NCBI GenBank assembly: GCA_905183005.1
Contig: CAJJDO010000008.1
Coordinates: 891,978-955,977, forward strand
Source: Paramecium pentaurelia
Lineage: Eukaryota > Ciliophora > Oligohymenophorea > Peniculida > Parameciidae
DNA: 64,000 nucleotides
Direction: 5' to 3'
The notes beneath the pieces were generated by a model. The model was not told the origin of the DNA. It saw only the letters and a list, made by a program, of their open reading frames with translations, and did no database searches. Position numbers and translations under genes: made by a program. Numbering within the stretch: position 1 is the first letter of the stretch; the number at the start of each line of letters is the position of its first letter. Positions 12,552-24,313 of the stretch are shown piece by piece.

Positions 12552-12989
12552 ATGAATATTGTGAAGACAATTAGATAGGCATTCTAATTTTCAAGAGTCA
12601 GATACTTTGTCTAATAGAAGGACCCAAGAATTAATGCTGATTATCTTGACTCTAAAGAAACTAAAATACCTAATATTTGTTCAAACCCAGAAAAAATTAA
12701 TGAAGAAGGTGAATATTGCAAAGTTACAGTATAAGGAAAAGAAGTCAAATCATAAGAAAAGTAAATTTGATTTAATAATCACATAGATTAAGAATTAAAG
12801 CAAAACTTAAAAACTGTAAAGAAATTAATGGAGTCATTGCATATATTTGATGCTGATTATATAAAAAGTCATTAAACATACCCTTTATATAAATAGTTTA
12901 ATGTTAATAACAAAATAATTAAGAATATCTATCTTTCATTTAAAAGATTATAAGAATAATAATATAAAATTGCAATATATTTGTTTTGA
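12552..12989 (+). CDS. Small unknown protein, exon structure unresolved
   Basis: ATG 12552 opens a protein-like segment (MNIVKTIRQAFQFSRVRYF, then DPRINADYLDSKE) that could be a mitochondrial targeting region. A TGA lies in frame at 12768. The same frame resumes after it with a convincing segment (LKTVKKLMESLHIFDADYI) and ends at TGA 12987. A 26-nt GTA...TAG intron at 12761-12786 would remove the stop but shifts the frame, giving a short product ending at 12850. So either the intron is different, there is a sequence error, or the gene is damaged. I do not recognise the family. Confidence 0.45.
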
Positions 12990-13334
12990 ATGATTTTATG
13001 AGAATTATTTTATATTCTGTGTCTTTCCTTTTATGCTTCTTAAGTCTTTTATTATCAAAATCTTAATTAACATATGACCATAACAAACTTAATTTTCTTA
13101 GATTATAAGTCTTCTTCTTCTATTAATTAAAATAACATCTAATACAATAGTCAAAATGAATAAAGATAAAATCTTCATTTATATAATTAGACATGTTTCT
13201 TTGAGCTTTATTATAAAGTATATTTATTGAGATAATTTTTTATTTAATAACCTAATAATCCCTTGATAATTAGGGTATTTAGAATTAGATAATAAACTTA
13301 TAAACAAATTATTTGATTAATTTAAAATAAAAAA
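12990..13334. other. Spacer
   Basis: About 345 bp of AT-rich sequence between two plus-strand genes. No supported gene, RNA or repeat was seen. Confidence 0.5.
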
Positions 13335-15897
13335 ATGCAATAAAATAGTTATAGGGTGAATGCAGGAATTGGTGCCACTTACAATACTAATGTGGCGACT
13401 TCTTAAGTTTTGAAATAGATTGCACAAAATAAAGAATAGACATAGTAAAATAAATAAGCGTAGGATTAAGAATTAACAATGATAGCATAATAGACAGATC
13501 ATCTAAGAAAAAGAATCTCAAATATTTTCAATTTACCAATTAAACTTAAAAAAACATAAAGTAATTAGCAATACTTAAAATAGACTTTATGATTGAAGAT
13601 ATTGGATTAAAGGTGGATTACCTCTTCAAAAAATCTCATCTAAATTAAAGTAATGTTGATTATATGAGTGATCATATCAAAAGGTTAGGAGATAGGATTA
13701 ATTAGGAAATGAAAAAAAAATAAGAGCAATATCATTCTAGCATTAAAATTGATAATTTTAAAAATTTTTCATAAATTTAACAAGAGTTCTAAAAAAATAA
13801 ATAAGTAAAATACTTCAAATAAATAAATTAGTTATATAGTTCATTTTATAAATCAGAATTAAAGACAGTCATAAGATAGAAGGAAAGATTAATAGATATC
13901 CTAACATCTTCAAATAGAACTGAAAAATTAGTATCACATGAAATTTAACTAAATTAATATAATGAAGCAATTCTAGAGAAATTATTTGTCGATAATCATT
14001 TATATTAAGTGCTGTTAAATTTTATCAAAAATAAGAATGATTTATCAATATTTGAAAAACTATTTAGAACTTTGGAGGTTTTTGAAACAACCCATAATGT
14101 GGAGATGAGATTATTAGCAGATTAGTTTTAGAATATATCTAATACATTAAATTAATAATAAAAATGGTATATAAATTCAATTAAAAATATAGTGAGAAGA
14201 TTATTCGCAATACAGTATCCCATTTAGAAAATGATATGCTCAAATAAGTTGGTCATTTAGATTTATAGAATTTAAATAGAAAATTTAAAGAATTTTATCT
14301 TCCTTATTTATAAACTACTGAATTATATTAAATAGGATAGTTTTTTCCTAGTGGAATCCTCTTTTTATTAATGAGATGTGGAAAAATTAATGAAGCATAA
14401 AAGATTCTTTCTGGATTGATATCAAGTGATTAAAGAATAGCTTAGTAATTTATAAGTTTTTTTGATTTATAAAAATAAGAAATTTTGAATCAAAATGATG
14501 TTGAAGAGAAATCAAGACAATAATGTTGTGATATATTATTACAATAATGTTATTGGTTATTATTAGATGTTAGTGATGCTTATGATGTATTTGAATAAAC
14601 ATAATTTCAAAAAGATAGAGACTTTTATATATGGTTAACATTAAAAACTACTCATTGTTCTGATGAATTTGTAGTATATGAAAGATCTGATCAAGAATCA
14701 AAAAAAGCTTTCTTTCATTGGAAACTTATAGATCTTCATGAAACTATACCATAATCATCAGTAAGTTTAAGAATCAATTTAATTTTATAAAGATATGATT
14801 ACATTTTAAGTGAATTATATAAATACTAAAATCAATGTCTTTCATAAGTAGAATATTTTATATTAGATACAGTACTTACAGAATTGAATATGAAAACATA
14901 AAAAAATAGTTTTGCTGAAAAATAAAAAAAATCTGTTATAGATAACCTTGTTAATTACACATAAAATAAGCATCCTCTTATATCTTGTTTAATAATGAGT
15001 GTTTGTTCCTATAATATTGAAGCTATTGCTAATTTATTATAAAAGTCTAATCATGTTACATAGGTTTTAAATGATAAAAATGTTAGAGAGAATTTAGAAA
15101 TTATTTTTGGAAAAGAAGAATTACTTAATATTACAAATGAAATGATTAATTTATTTTTTGAAAAGAATTTACATAATTCATTAAAAGAATTATAATAACA
15201 ATTAGAAAAATCATTTACAATGAATTAAATTAATGATTGTCATACAATTTTAATATTGAAATTAGATGAAATGAGTGTCTATATGAAGTAATTATTAAAT
15301 TCAAATTCTGAAATACTTTTAGAAACAGCAATTTATTTATATCATGAAACATAATTAGTATTTATACTAAGTTGTTTAATTGTCAATTAATACTGTATTA
15401 TGAAATTAGGATCTTAAATTGAAAAAAGACAATTATAAGCTAAAAATCTAGAAAACTTACATTCTAAAATAAAGAGTTGTGCAAAAGAATCTAAATTATT
15501 TAAATATTTTTATAGATTCTAATTGATTGAAATATTTTAATAAGCCTATTTGTCTATGAGATAAGAATCAGTTAATCTTAATGAAATAAATCAAATTCTA
15601 TATAATATGAATATCAAAGAATTAACAAAAAGTTTAATTGAGAATAAATAGGTTCATTTTATTAAGATAGTATTTTGGTAGATATTATTATTGATTGAAT
15701 AAAAAAAATGTCATGATAAATCTCATTTAATGTAAAAATTAATATTTATCTATAGTGAAAAAATAAAAGAATTGAATGAAACATTGCTAAAATTCCCAGA
15801 AAGTCAGGGAATTAAGATTTGCAGAGAAGATGTTCAATTTTCATAAATTATTGTTGATATTTTGAATTCTTATTCAAAAGTGTTAAAGATGTATTGA
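13335..15897 (+). CDS. Large helical protein, Nup93/Nic96-like
   Basis: Spliced product of 837 residues (human Nup93 is about 820). Introns: 13561-13583 and 14167-14192. ATG 13335 starts a Gln-rich leader, then an all-helical protein. The best match is to the Nic96/Nup93 layout: a coiled-coil N-terminus, a segment IIRNTVSHLENDMLKQ, then SGILFLLMRCGKINEAQKIL, which resembles the motif at the start of the conserved Nup93 alpha-helical domain. Nup93 is a scaffold nucleoporin of the nuclear pore inner ring. Without a profile search this assignment is tentative; another alpha-solenoid protein would look similar. No catalytic motif is visible. Confidence 0.6.
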
Positions 15898-16005
15898 GCT
15901 CTGTTCTTAATTTATTATAAATTAATTTTTTTTTGATTTTAATTATGTTAGATTAAGTTAGCAATCTATTGTAATTTATTAAATTTATAATTATTATAAG
16001 AGAGT

Positions 16006-16338
16006 ATGCTATCAAAAAGGAAGGTTTCATCATAAAATCAAGAAGAATCATCTAACTCTATAGAATAATTATGCAATAAAATTCGAAAGGTCATAGTGAG
16101 TGAAGTTGGTGAAAAATATATCTAAAATCATTCTGAGAAAGGAGTAAAGAAAAAAAGAACTAAGCACAAATGTAAACGTTAAGATGAATAATAACTGATT
16201 GAATTAATCCAGAATGATCCTGTAGAAGTAGAAGAATAGCTTTCTTCAATTAAAGCGATATCTGAATCCTAATCATGGGTATTTGAAGAACTATTTGAGG
16301 AAATAAATAAGCTCAATACCCATTAAGAGATTGAATGA
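16006..16338 (+). CDS. Small basic/acidic unknown protein
   Basis: Single frame of 110 residues from ATG 16006 (MLSKRKVSSQNQEE) to TGA 16336. The middle has a lysine/arginine cluster (GVKKKRTKHKCKRQ) that could act as a nuclear localisation signal. The C-terminus is acidic and helical (SWVFEELFEEINKLN). No known domain. The basic and acidic halves and good codon-level composition favour a real gene over chance. Confidence 0.6.
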
Positions 16339-17020
16339 AGTTCTTTAATTAATTATGATTAAATATTTATTCTAATATATGGTGTTGTACATAGATATAC
16401 GCTATACAAAAATTAAATTCATTTACCTTCTAAGAGAATTCAACTATTAATGATTGAAAAACTTAATAGGATTCTTAGTATTATAAAATAAAGGATTAAT
16501 TTGAACATGAGATAACATCCCAATTTGAATTAAATTTAATCAGATAATTCATAAATCATCTTAAAATTTAAATAATACAGTGAATTACAAATTTTGCTAA
16601 TTTTTATTGTTTTAGATTGAATTTTAGAATAAGTTAATTGGTTTTAATAATATTTACAATTAGATTTCAAAATTATTATGATCCTTTTGATAAATTATTT
16701 ATGTAATACAATTTGAATCAAATTAAAAGTGATTTTAATTTAGTATAGGTTCTTAATTATAAAAATAAAATTTGACTTAAATGAGGTTATTTTATTTGAA
16801 TAGTTTTGAATAATTAAAATTAATTGAGGTTTTAATTACTTTTTATTTTCTCTGATTTTATTTTATGAGAAATTAAGAAACATTTGATGTTTAAATATAT
16901 TATGCAGAATTGAACATTTTTCATTATATTTAAAATTCAAATATATTGTAAGTTTTCAATATATACTATTATTATCTTTTATTAATTAAATGATATTAAT
17001 TAAATTTCAAATAAAAATAT
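16339..17020. other. Spacer
   Basis: About 680 bp, extremely AT-rich, without a convincing frame. Short open frames are present but no more than expected when only TGA is a stop. Confidence 0.5.
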
Positions 17021-17265
17021 ATGTCAAGTGAAGAAGAAGTACTATTATCTAGTTTATTCTTTTAGAAAATGAAATAATTGTAAGCACTTCCAATTAGAAA
17101 TTACTTGGATTAAACTGTAGTACCACTTCTATTACAGGCCATGACTGAAGTAGCTAAAGTGAGGTGAGTTTTTCTTAAATATTAAGACCACCTAATCCAA
17201 TTGAATTTATAGCTAACTATTTGCTCTAGAATAACCCAGAAAAAGCACAAGCAAGATAATAATGA
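17021..17265 (+). CDS. DPY30-domain protein
   Basis: Protein of 73 residues with one 23-nt intron (17164-17186, GTG start, AAG end). The DPY30 motif fills the centre: LPIRNYLDQTVVPLLLQAM, then RPPNPIEFIANYLLQNNP. This helical module dimerises and binds amphipathic helices. It occurs in the core DPY30 subunit of MLL/COMPASS H3K4 methyltransferases and also in radial-spoke proteins (RSP2, DYDC). The short length fits a stand-alone DPY30. Which complex it serves cannot be told from sequence alone. Confidence 0.93.
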
Positions 17266-17535
17266 GTGCTATTGAACTGAAACTGATTTTATATAAACAA
17301 AATAAATAAATACTATGATTTTAATTATAAAGAATATTTCTTAATCCCTTAGTTTAAATACAGTAAATCATATAAACAAATCATAAACTTTATAATCTCA
17401 TTTGTGTTTATATTAAATGAAAAAAGCTATCATAATTATTTACTTTAATCTAGTATTATAAAATATATTTACATGAATCTATTAATGTAAATTAAGAACA
17501 ATTATATAATATAATTATTAAAATATATTAATTTT

Positions 17536-17766
17536 ATGTTCTTCATCCCTAAAGAAATATGGATTTTATTCTAAATAGCAACTAATATCGATGAATATAT
17601 TTACATAAGAAATTATAAATAGATTCAAAACATATTAGATCAATACCCATAAGACTATTTATATTAAAATAGATAAATCATAGTGTTAATTAGATTAAAT
17701 TTGGAAATAAAAGATATAAAACATAAATTATAATCTCTTTTACTATATAAATTATTATTTTATTGA
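17536..17766 (+). CDS. Short open frame, doubtful
   Basis: Open frame of 76 codons (MFFIPKEIWILFQ...) ending at TGA 17764. Downstream, to about 18300, other frames give protein-like pieces (for example QKVYDQGHQFYKMNQQ near 18030), interrupted by TGA codons and frame changes. This could be the remains of a gene partly inside the repeated block. With only one stop codon such frames arise easily by chance. Confidence 0.25.
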
Positions 17767-17798
17767 TTTTAAAATATAATTTACAGCGTTTAAGGTGT

Positions 17799-18892
17799 AA
17801 CTTACTTTATAATAGAGAAAATAAATTTTGTAGATATTCTAAACAATCTCTTTTAGTGTATAAAAATTATCCTATTACATAAATTGAGTTAATTAATAAG
17901 TCTATGAAACCTAGAATAAGCAGAAAACTTTAATAACGATAAACTTATAAAATAATAATGATGGATGATTTTAATTATAAAATTAAAATAATTCAGCAAT
18001 TAAAAATATATGAGACTTGAAACAAATCAAAAAGTATATGATTAAGGACATTAATTTTACAAAATGAATCAATAATAGTAAAAGTTAAGAAGATTTAACT
18101 ATGATTTCAATGTGCAAATTTTATATTAGAATCAGAAAGGAAGCAATAAAAATTGATGACTAGTAACACGAAAGATGTGATAACTTCCATTAAAAATCAA
18201 ATTCATCTTTTATGATTTTAACAGATAATAATAATTTTATTTTACTACTACATTATTTAGAGATAAGCAGAATGAAATGGATTAGTAAACTAATAATAAA
18301 TTAATCTTAAATTTATTCGTATCAATATAATAATTAAAATTAACAAATTGCAGGATTTTGTATAAAATGAAGAGAAATATTAGATATTAGAAAAAGAAGG
18401 AGAATGAACCTATTAATTAATTTAAGAGGCTAAAGATATTAAAGCTGTAGAAATAGTTTTATTAAAGAAGAAACTAATAGATCATGAAGATGAAGGAGTT
18501 CCTTTAACTACCATGAGAGAAATTTCATTATTAAAGAAGTAAGAAATTATAGAAATAATATTTCCAATATCCATATATTGCTCCTCTAAAAAATGTTGTT
18601 TATGATTAGTCTAGATTGTATTTAATCTTTATTTCTGTGGATTAAGACTTAACAAATACATGGAAAGTGTAACTTACTTTCATAGAATTAAAGTGAAGAA
18701 ATTCATTTACTACTAAATTATTGCCATTAAATAGAGTTATTCATAGAGATTTAAAGATTTTAAGTATTTTGGTAGACATAAAACAGCAAAACACTAAAAA
18801 TATCAGATTTTGGATTAGCAAGAGCATTTAAAGATTCAGAAATTGATTATTTATACAAGATATTTAAGATCATGGGAACTCCAAAAGAGTTC
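17799..18892 (+). repeat. Repeat block, copy 1 (1,094 bp)
   Basis: This segment is repeated at 18894-19987 with a constant offset of 1,095. I found no difference or indel between the copies when reading them side by side. Copy 1 ends directly at the N at 18893 and copy 2 begins directly after it. That arrangement suggests two unmerged overlapping contig ends rather than a biological tandem duplication. Confidence 0.9.
18361..18892 (+). pseudogene. CDK-like kinase pseudogene, copy cut by the N
   Basis: First copy of the decayed CDK-like gene that is complete at 19456-20188. It carries the same lesions: a TGA in the glycine loop and later stops and frame changes. It ends at GTPKEF where the sequence reaches the N. 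It is most likely the same locus as the second copy, seen twice because of assembly. Confidence 0.75.
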
Positions 18893-18893
18893 N
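18893..18893. other. Ambiguous base (assembly gap)
   Basis: The only N in the window. It sits exactly at the boundary between the two identical 1,094-bp copies, as expected for a scaffold join of overlapping contigs that was closed with one placeholder base. Confidence 0.95.
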
Positions 18894-19987
18894 AACTTAC
18901 TTTATAATAGAGAAAATAAATTTTGTAGATATTCTAAACAATCTCTTTTAGTGTATAAAAATTATCCTATTACATAAATTGAGTTAATTAATAAGTCTAT
19001 GAAACCTAGAATAAGCAGAAAACTTTAATAACGATAAACTTATAAAATAATAATGATGGATGATTTTAATTATAAAATTAAAATAATTCAGCAATTAAAA
19101 ATATATGAGACTTGAAACAAATCAAAAAGTATATGATTAAGGACATTAATTTTACAAAATGAATCAATAATAGTAAAAGTTAAGAAGATTTAACTATGAT
19201 TTCAATGTGCAAATTTTATATTAGAATCAGAAAGGAAGCAATAAAAATTGATGACTAGTAACACGAAAGATGTGATAACTTCCATTAAAAATCAAATTCA
19301 TCTTTTATGATTTTAACAGATAATAATAATTTTATTTTACTACTACATTATTTAGAGATAAGCAGAATGAAATGGATTAGTAAACTAATAATAAATTAAT
19401 CTTAAATTTATTCGTATCAATATAATAATTAAAATTAACAAATTGCAGGATTTTGTATAAAATGAAGAGAAATATTAGATATTAGAAAAAGAAGGAGAAT
19501 GAACCTATTAATTAATTTAAGAGGCTAAAGATATTAAAGCTGTAGAAATAGTTTTATTAAAGAAGAAACTAATAGATCATGAAGATGAAGGAGTTCCTTT
19601 AACTACCATGAGAGAAATTTCATTATTAAAGAAGTAAGAAATTATAGAAATAATATTTCCAATATCCATATATTGCTCCTCTAAAAAATGTTGTTTATGA
19701 TTAGTCTAGATTGTATTTAATCTTTATTTCTGTGGATTAAGACTTAACAAATACATGGAAAGTGTAACTTACTTTCATAGAATTAAAGTGAAGAAATTCA
19801 TTTACTACTAAATTATTGCCATTAAATAGAGTTATTCATAGAGATTTAAAGATTTTAAGTATTTTGGTAGACATAAAACAGCAAAACACTAAAAATATCA
19901 GATTTTGGATTAGCAAGAGCATTTAAAGATTCAGAAATTGATTATTTATACAAGATATTTAAGATCATGGGAACTCCAAAAGAGTTC
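18894..19987 (+). repeat. Repeat block, copy 2 (1,094 bp)
   Basis: Second copy of 17799-18892. Unlike copy 1 it continues without a break into the rest of the kinase pseudogene and then the radial-spoke gene, so this side appears to be the correctly joined one. Confidence 0.9.
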
Positions 19988-20188
19988 ACATGGTCAGGTG
20001 TTAGTACTTTACCGTATTTTAAGAATACTTTTCCAAAATGACTAAGTTAAGTTAACCCAGTTGCTACTTAAGGGAAAGATATTACAAATTTATGTCCTTT
20101 AGAACTAGATTTGCATTCTAAGATGATTGTTTATGATCCATATGCAAGAATTACAGCAGTAGAAGCCTTTAAGCATTCTTATTTTTGA
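19456..20188 (+). pseudogene. CDK-like Ser/Thr kinase pseudogene
   Basis: Clear remains of a CDK1/2-type kinase. The start reads EKYQILEKEGE, then TGA where the second glycine of the G-loop (EGEGTYG) should be, then TYQ. The equivalent of the PSTAIRE helix reads DHEDEGVPLTTMREISLL. Further on come VIHRDLK and KISDFGLARAFKDSEID. Here the sequence jumps from LARAF straight to the GDSEID region after the activation segment, so the T-loop, the APE motif and helix F (about 50 residues) are deleted. It then continues with YKIFKIMGTPKEFTWSG to the C-terminal lobe end at TGA 20186. Several frame changes separate these blocks. The gene cannot make an active kinase. Confidence 0.85.
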
Positions 20189-20230
20189 CGATTTAAATAA
20201 CTGATATGAAATTTTATTATAATAATATTA

Positions 20231-21726
20231 ATGAGTAAATTATCGTAGGTTTTGAAATCTCACACAGATGTCAATGGTGTCACCCTTTTTGATCATATCA
20301 ATAGCTTCATTAATGAAGTCTTGTAAAGCAATCATAAGGATATGAACTCAATCGAACTCTTATCAGATTTCACAAAAAAAAATAGATTTCTTTTCAAAAA
20401 ATTGTCATCTGAAAGTGAAGTAAATAATCTTAGAGATAAAATCCCTGAATTTGCTGATTGGGTAAAGAGAGTTTCACAATTACTAAAAGTATAATGGCTA
20501 TTGAATTGTAGGGTTAAACAGTTGCATAAATGCCTACTATTTTATAAGACTTTGTTGCATCCGCAAGATTGTTGGAAGCTGCAGGTTATGGTTTTGGAGA
20601 GGAAGAAACCTACTAGATCCAATTAAGTATAAAATAATTAAGTGTAAATATCAATATCTATTTTCAGATTGAAACAAATGCAACTGAAATGACATTTTTT
20701 GGAAAGATACTTTGTAGAAATTCTGATTATTATGTTGCCAGAGGAGTAGTACCTAAACTACCTACTGATTATTTAGCACCAAATGCTGAACCTAGAGGAG
20801 ATGGTGTAAATTATTATACATTCTGGGTTACTAATGATAGTATTTAATACTTTAATCAATAGTATTGACTGATTGGAATGAGTTACCACTAGTAACCCCA
20901 GAATAAATTAAAGTGGCTAGAGAAATTAAATATGTTTGTACAGGAAATTTGAATCAAGAATTAAAAACTTATCCTCCTTTTCCTGGAAAAGAAAAGCATT
21001 ATTTAAAAGCATAATTAGTAAGGATTTTACATTCTAATTTAATTGCACCAAAAGGACTTTATCAATAAAAAGAGGATAATCGTAAATTAATAAAATTATT
21101 TATTTAGCAAAGGAATTGGAATTTGTAGAAGAATTCAAAATCCCTGAATTTGCTGAATTGTAAAATCCAGATAGTTGGGTTCATGTTCCTGCATAAATTT
21201 TAAAATAAGGAAGAATTACATTATACACAGATGGATTATCTGAAGAAGCTAAAAATGCTTTACTTGAGGCTAATCCAGATCTTGATAGTGAAACAACAAG
21301 ATTAAAAGGTATTGCTGAAGATCGTCCACTTGAACCATTTTATCAAACAAATTGGTTAATTAAAACTGTTGGAGATTAAATGATATATAATCCTAAAGAT
21401 GATAATTCTGGTAATAATGTATATGCAACTGTAATACTTAAAAACTACACTTGGAGTGGGGCTGTTACAGTAGCCAATGTATATTTTAACATAAATTAAT
21501 TTAGTAAAATCAATGGGCATTTTTCTATGTTGGTTATGGATTTAAAGATACTCAAGCAGCTTATGTGCCTATTCAAAATAATGATTTATAATTGGAACCA
21601 GAAGATAAATCAGAATTCCCTGAACCAAATCCTAAAAATGCACCTAAACCCCCTGAGCCAGAAAAAGTTGAAGGTCAAGAAGGTTAAGATGGATAAGAAT
21701 AGCAAGCAGATCCAGATGATTAATGA
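20231..21726 (+). CDS. Radial spoke head protein RSP4/RSP6 (RSPH4A/6A family)
   Basis: Component of the radial spoke head that passes signals from the central pair to dynein arms. Spliced product 457 residues. Introns: 20489-20511, 20644-20667 (ends CAG), 20840-20862, 21082-21107 and 21479-21504. Family landmarks are in order: YYVARGVVPKLPTDYLAP, VNYYTFWVTND, LTDWNELPLVTPEQI, YPPFPGKEKHYLKAQLVRI and SWVHVP; then RPLEPFYQTNWLIK and NYTWSGAVTV, which are diagnostic. The tail is acidic with Glu, Pro and Gln. ATG 20231 lies 42 bp downstream of the kinase pseudogene. Confidence 0.96.
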
Positions 21727-22190
21727 TTTAAAATTATGGCAATTAAATATCAATACAATCCTGCTAATTTATCAATAGTTTATTAATTATTTTCATTTTT
21801 TGACTTTTTTTATTCCAAAATTGTTTTGTAAATAATTTTTACTTTTTTGATTTACGATATACTGAATATCATATTTAGTTATACTTTTTTCAGATTTAAG
21901 TGGATTAAAGTATAAAAATTTAACTTCTATTCAATAGTATTAAAGTAATATTCTTTTCTTTCAAGTCTATAATTTAATAGCAAATTACATTAATTCTTTA
22001 TTTATTTATATATAGATTAATAAGAGTATATGATTTGTATAGTTTAACATATTCATTATTATAAAAATTATAATTAATTTAGGAAACAACTTTACAAATT
22101 TAAGAATCGGTTGAAACAGTACTCAAAGTTAATAATTAGATAGACTTTTTAAATTTACCATTAAGTATAAAATCAATTACATATAAATGA
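21727..22190. other. Spacer between convergent genes
   Basis: About 460 bp between the 3' ends of the radial-spoke gene and the minus-strand carrier gene. T-rich runs occur; no gene or structured RNA was recognised. Confidence 0.5.
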
Positions 22191-23167
22191 TCACAAAACC
22201 TCCAATGGGATACCATGTTATCTTTCTAAGTAATCCATAACAGGAGTTGTTAGTAATGCTTAGAACATGAATTAACAAAATCTCATCTACCAACCAGCAT
22301 AAAAACCAGTTATTCCCTTTTCTAAATACACTTTTTTAAATGCATTCCAAATTGATAGATGTTTTATTTAATGATTATTTTCCATTTAAAATTATGTTTT
22401 AATCATATCAAACGGTTACACAATGATAATATTGGGAATTGCAGTAAAAATAGAACATAGGACAATCTCCTAAACTGTCAATTTTTATGATGGACGCTCT
22501 TTGAAATAATATCTAACCCTATGATCCCAATATAAATAATTTGTCCAAGAAACAACTTATTTGAGAATCATGACTTCCATACCAGTAAACAAATCTCTAG
22601 TAAATCCTTTGATTCCTCCATCATGTTCCCACATATATTTTAAAACTAAGAATATTTCTGAAATGTACTACCTGATTTTGATTATTATTAAGTCATTAAT
22701 TAGCATTTAACTCTTTCAAATGGACAAGTTACAAGGGATTCAAACAAAGCAATAGTTATTCCTGCTAATCCTTTATGAAGTGCAGGAGCAGACTCTTTAA
22801 TCTTTGTAGGTAAAACTTCCATATAAAATTTTGGAATAAATATCATCATAGGCCATCTAAATATACTTAAAAATTTACCTATAGTATTATTTAAATAATT
22901 AAATGCTTATTTATGATGAGAACCCTGCGAATATTCCACGAAATATTCCATTCCGATAGTAACTTTCAAGAAATAGCTATAATTTCTCTAAATGTTTACT
23001 TGTTTGAAATTGCTATTTTAAGAAGCCTAGATCAAAGTTTTAAAGCGATCAAAGAAATGATCCATAGGTAATCCTAAGATTGCTCTTGACACTCCAATTA
23101 GTTGAGTCTCCACAATTGGTTTCAATAATTCTTTGCCCTTATAAATCCATTAAGTTGTTTCAGACAT
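22191..23167 (-). CDS. Mitochondrial carrier family (SLC25) protein
   Basis: Inner-membrane solute carrier of about 301 residues, the usual family size. Introns: 22977-22999, 22857-22878 and 22646-22671. The three repeat signatures at the end of odd-numbered helices can be seen: LPMDHFFDR (degenerate), CPFERVK and QPFDMIK. Hydrophobic helices alternate as expected for six membrane spans. The first repeat departs from P-x-[DE]-x-x-[KR], and the whole protein is divergent, so the substrate cannot be inferred. ATG 23167 gives MSETTQWIYKGKELL. Confidence 0.85.
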
Positions 23168-23238
23168 ATTATTTAAACCATTTAATCATTATAAAATTAC
23201 AGCTTATACTCAACTAAGTGCGTATTAAATTAGATAAT

Positions 23239-23739
23239 ATGGGTGGATGTTGTAAATTTAATTAAAAACATGATGCATTATTTAATTATAAATTAATGGC
23301 AAAATTTTCATAACTTATCAATATAGTATACTATCTCATAATTGATTCATAAAGTATTCTAAAATAGATATAAGGTATTGAAATTTCAAACTTTATGATT
23401 CTTTCTATTATGGATAGCTTGCTTATTTAATAAATTATATAATTCTAGAATTTTAGTTTTTTTCAGAATTTTTTTATCAAATATACTAATGAGTAACAAA
23501 ATTTATAAATTGCTAATAAATTGGATAAAAACATTGAGCAATTTAAGATTTCTTTGGTTAAAGGAGTTTATAGTTTTCATAAATCTATTTTTAGAAATTA
23601 CAATATTTATCTTCATATAATTAGCTCCAATTTCTAGATTAGATCATTAAACTTATTATTGTTGCCAATAATGTAAACCAAAATAATTTAAAATTTTGAG
23701 TAAATTATAATTTATTAAAAAATGTTATTATGTAATTGA
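23239..23739 (+). CDS. Possible protein with MGGCC N-terminus
   Basis: Open frame of 166 residues with no intron. It begins MGGCCKFNQ, which would allow N-myristoylation at Gly2 and palmitoylation at Cys4/Cys5, a common membrane-anchoring pattern. The rest is rich in Ile, Asn, Lys and Gln without a known domain. A frame this long can occur by chance in this code, so it needs RNA or conservation evidence. Confidence 0.3.
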
Positions 23740-23889
23740 TAACCTCAAAAATTAACTAATTTTGATATTCTGAACCATTTAACTTATAGAATGATATATT
23801 ACAGTAATCATATATATTTAAAAAATCAAAAACTAAAAAAATATAAAAATGATCATTGAAATTTATATAAATAAATTAATAATTAATAG

Positions 23890-24236
23890 ATGTCTTAGTA
23901 ACAAGACCCACCAAGTGCAAAGAAAAGAATTAGAAGATGCACTAAACATGATGAAACCCCTCGTCCCTATAAATGTGGTTGTGGGCGTGGTTACTACAGC
24001 TATCCAGCATTGTACACTCATTTGAAGTAAACCTATACATATCTCGAAATAGGATTAAGCATGAAGGGCAGCCTCCTACAGGGACTTAAATACCAAGTGA
24101 TAAGCACTATGGAAGTAGGGGAAGACCAAGAGAGAAAAATTTTAACTTCGAAGAAGAAAGCAAGCATCAAGTCTTTATTGATGAAGATAAGAGGGAAGAC
24201 AATCAGAAAGATGAGAAAGTCACAATCAATTAATGA
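23890..24236 (+). CDS. Single C2H2-type zinc-finger protein
   Basis: Protein of 106 residues with one intron (24027-24052, 26 nt). Residues about 27-60 read RPYKCGCGRGYYSYPALYTH and then KIKHEG: a compact finger with C-x-C spacing and His-x4-His, of the type seen in plants and ciliates. It is preceded by a basic patch (AKKRIRRCTKHD). The tail is charged (GSRGRPREKNF, then EDKREDNQKDEK) and contains an AT-hook-like GRPR. Nuclear DNA binding is likely. The finger is split by the intron just before the second His. Confidence 0.85.
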
Positions 24237-24313
24237 AAATAGAAGAAAGCAAAGGGCTTTTTTCTTTTATTAATAATTTATATCTAATACTTATTAATAA
24301 ACTCTTTCTATAA

